A stretch of 25,981 nt of DNA from an uncultured Pelagibacteraceae bacterium (GTDB lineage: Bacteria; Pseudomonadota; Alphaproteobacteria; Pelagibacterales; Pelagibacteraceae), in contig CACHBY010000009.1 of NCBI GenBank assembly GCA_902578175.1, forward strand, positions 1-25,981. Reading direction: 5' to 3'. Numbering within the stretch: the stretch's first letter is position 1; every line of letters starts with the position of its first letter. Below the pieces are notes generated by a model. That model was given only the letters and a program-made list of their open reading frames with translations. It made no database searches and was not told the origin of the DNA. The position numbers and the translations under genes were made by a program. Below, in pieces: positions 24,856 through 25,981 of the stretch.

Positions 24856-25981
24856 TTAATTTTTCGTTAGTTTGATCAAAAAATACTGGGTTTGAAACAG
24901 TTACATTAATTGTATTATCTTCCATAGGCACAAATAGTTTTTTACCCATCATATCTTTACCACCTCTGACAACAGCCAGGGCTATAGATTTATTTAAATT
25001 AGGACTAAAGTAACTTGAAGTAACATGACCAAGCATTTCAACAGGATTTTTATTTAGTTCAGAAACAATTTGTGCTCCTTCTTCTAGTACAACCTTAGGG
25101 TCATCTGTTAACAATCCCACTAATTGTTTTCTGTCTTCTCTCATAGTGTCAGACCTATAAAGAGATCTTTTGCCAATAAAATCATATTTCTTTTTACTCA
25201 CAATCCAATCCATCTGTAAATCTATTGGCGTCATTGTTCCATCGGTATCTTGACCAACAATAATAAAACCTTTTTCAGCTCTTAATAAGTGCATCGTTTC
25301 TGTACCATAAGGAGTAATATTAAATTCTTTACCGGCTTCTATACATTTTTCCCATAGATCTTTTCCATAACTTGCTTGCACGTTGATTTCAAAACTTTGT
25401 TCACCTGTGAAACTTATTCTCATAATTCTGCAAACAATGTTCCCAATTTTTGCTTCTTTAAAAGACATGTGTGGAAAGTTTTCATCAGACAAATCTAAAT
25501 CAGGAATAATTTTTTTAAGAATTTTTTTACTATTAGGGCCACACAAACTTGCTGTAGCAAATTGATCTGTAACTGAAGTTAAATATACATCTAATTCTGG
25601 CCACTCAGTTTGAAGGTAATCCTCTAATTTTCCAAGAACATTTGCTGCACCACCAGTTGTTGTTGTCATTAGATAGTGATTATCACCTAATCGTGTAGTA
25701 ACACCATCATCATATACCATACCATCTTCATTTAACATTAAACCATATCTACATTTGCCAATACCAAGTTTTGACCAGGCATTTGTATAAACTCTATTTA
25801 AAAACTCTGAGGCATCACTTCCTTGTATATCAATCTTACCAAGTGTGGACGCATCCAATATTCCTGAACTTTCTCTTGCAGCTTTGCTTTCTCTTTGAAC
25901 TGCTTGGTGCATAGTTTCACCATTAATAGGATAGTACCAAGCTCTTTTCCATTGACCAACATTTTCAAATTCTGCTTTTTG
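24848..25981 (-). CDS. soxA: Sarcosine oxidase alpha subunit, C-terminal part (cut by window edge)
   Basis: The frame is open from the window end (25981) to the TAA at 24848-24850, giving 377 residues of a protein usually about 1000 long; the start and the NAD-binding N-terminal half lie outside. The fragment begins with FENVGQWKRAWYYP and continues with SGILDASTLGKIDIQG and CRYGLMLNEDGMVYDDGV. MTTTTGGAANVLG, SFTGEQSFEINV and LRAEKGFIIVGQDTDGTMTP follow. This is the GcvT-like folate-binding half of SoxA. An internal ATG at 25912 is not the true start. SoxA binds NAD+ and accepts the methylene group on tetrahydrofolate. In SAR11 the complex serves breakdown of methylated amines such as glycine betaine. 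Confidence 0.95.
   Translation of the reverse strand, partial: QKAEFENVGQWKRAWYYPINGETMHQAVQRESKAARESSGILDASTLGKIDIQGSDASEFLNRVYTNAWSKLGIGKCRYGLMLNEDGMVYDDGVTTRLGDNHYLMTTTTGGAANVLGKLEDYLQTEWPELDVYLTSVTDQFATASLCGPNSKKILKKIIPDLDLSDENFPHMSFKEAKIGNIVCRIMRISFTGEQSFEINVQASYGKDLWEKCIEAGKEFNITPYGTETMHLLRAEKGFIIVGQDTDGTMTPIDLQMDWIVSKKKYDFIGKRSLYRSDTMREDRKQLVGLLTDDPKVVLEEGAQIVSELNKNPVEMLGHVTSSYFSPNLNKSIALAVVRGGKDMMGKKLFVPMEDNTINVTVSNPVFFDQTNEKLNA

Noticed and set aside
1..25981. tRNA genes, rRNA genes, CRISPR arrays, transposases, integrases or attachment sites
   Set aside because: The window is almost fully covered by recognisable protein genes, and the spacers (all under 65 bases) are too short for such elements; none was seen.

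Overview
The window looks like a piece of a streamlined marine alphaproteobacterial chromosome, most probably SAR11 / Pelagibacterales. This rests on a very low GC content (about 30% by eye), Lys/Asn/Ile-rich proteins, almost no intergenic space, gene orders typical of Alphaproteobacteria (rplO-secY-adk-rpsM-rpsK-rpoA-rplQ; pyrB-pyrC-plsY-topA; ruvX next to gatCAB), and a heterotetrameric sarcosine oxidase. No homology search was run; all names come from reading motifs in the translations. No stretch of 300 bases or more lacks a gene, and I see no tRNA, rRNA, CRISPR array, insertion sequence or prophage.

Layout: 1-4295 is the end of the ribosomal spc/alpha cluster, from the rplO tail to rplQ, with a good sigma70-type promoter just before rpsM. 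A pseudouridine synthase (4306-5223) runs tail-to-tail into lipB. From 5880 to 10210 come mgtE (Mg2+ uptake), panC on the minus strand, and the galU-ugd pair that makes UDP-glucose and UDP-glucuronate. From 10212 to 16883 everything is on the minus strand. Read in transcription order it is ruvX, pyrB, a dihydroorotase-like gene, plsY, topA, a small exported Lys-rich protein and a RidA-family gene. From 16934 to 24295 the plus strand carries gatC-gatA-gatB, an O-methyltransferase overlapping trhO, a MATE exporter overlapping an exported nuclease, and a LicD-family gene. The window closes on the minus strand with soxG and the C-terminal part of soxA.

How the genes fit together: most are housekeeping (ribosome, protein export, tRNA amidation, pyrimidine and phospholipid synthesis, DNA topology). 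No obviously new multi-gene system is visible. Two local arrangements deserve attention. First, the dihydroorotase beside pyrB has lost the HxH metal ligands and the substrate arginine, so it is probably a non-catalytic partner of aspartate carbamoyltransferase. Second, an O-methyltransferase is translationally coupled to the wobble-uridine hydroxylase TrhO directly after gatCAB, which suggests a two-step 5-methoxyuridine pathway. Smaller points are a SAR11-like panC, an uncharacterised exported protein with an 11-residue repeat, a LicD gene with a 13-A tract in its first codons, and a symmetric -10 element between two divergent operons.
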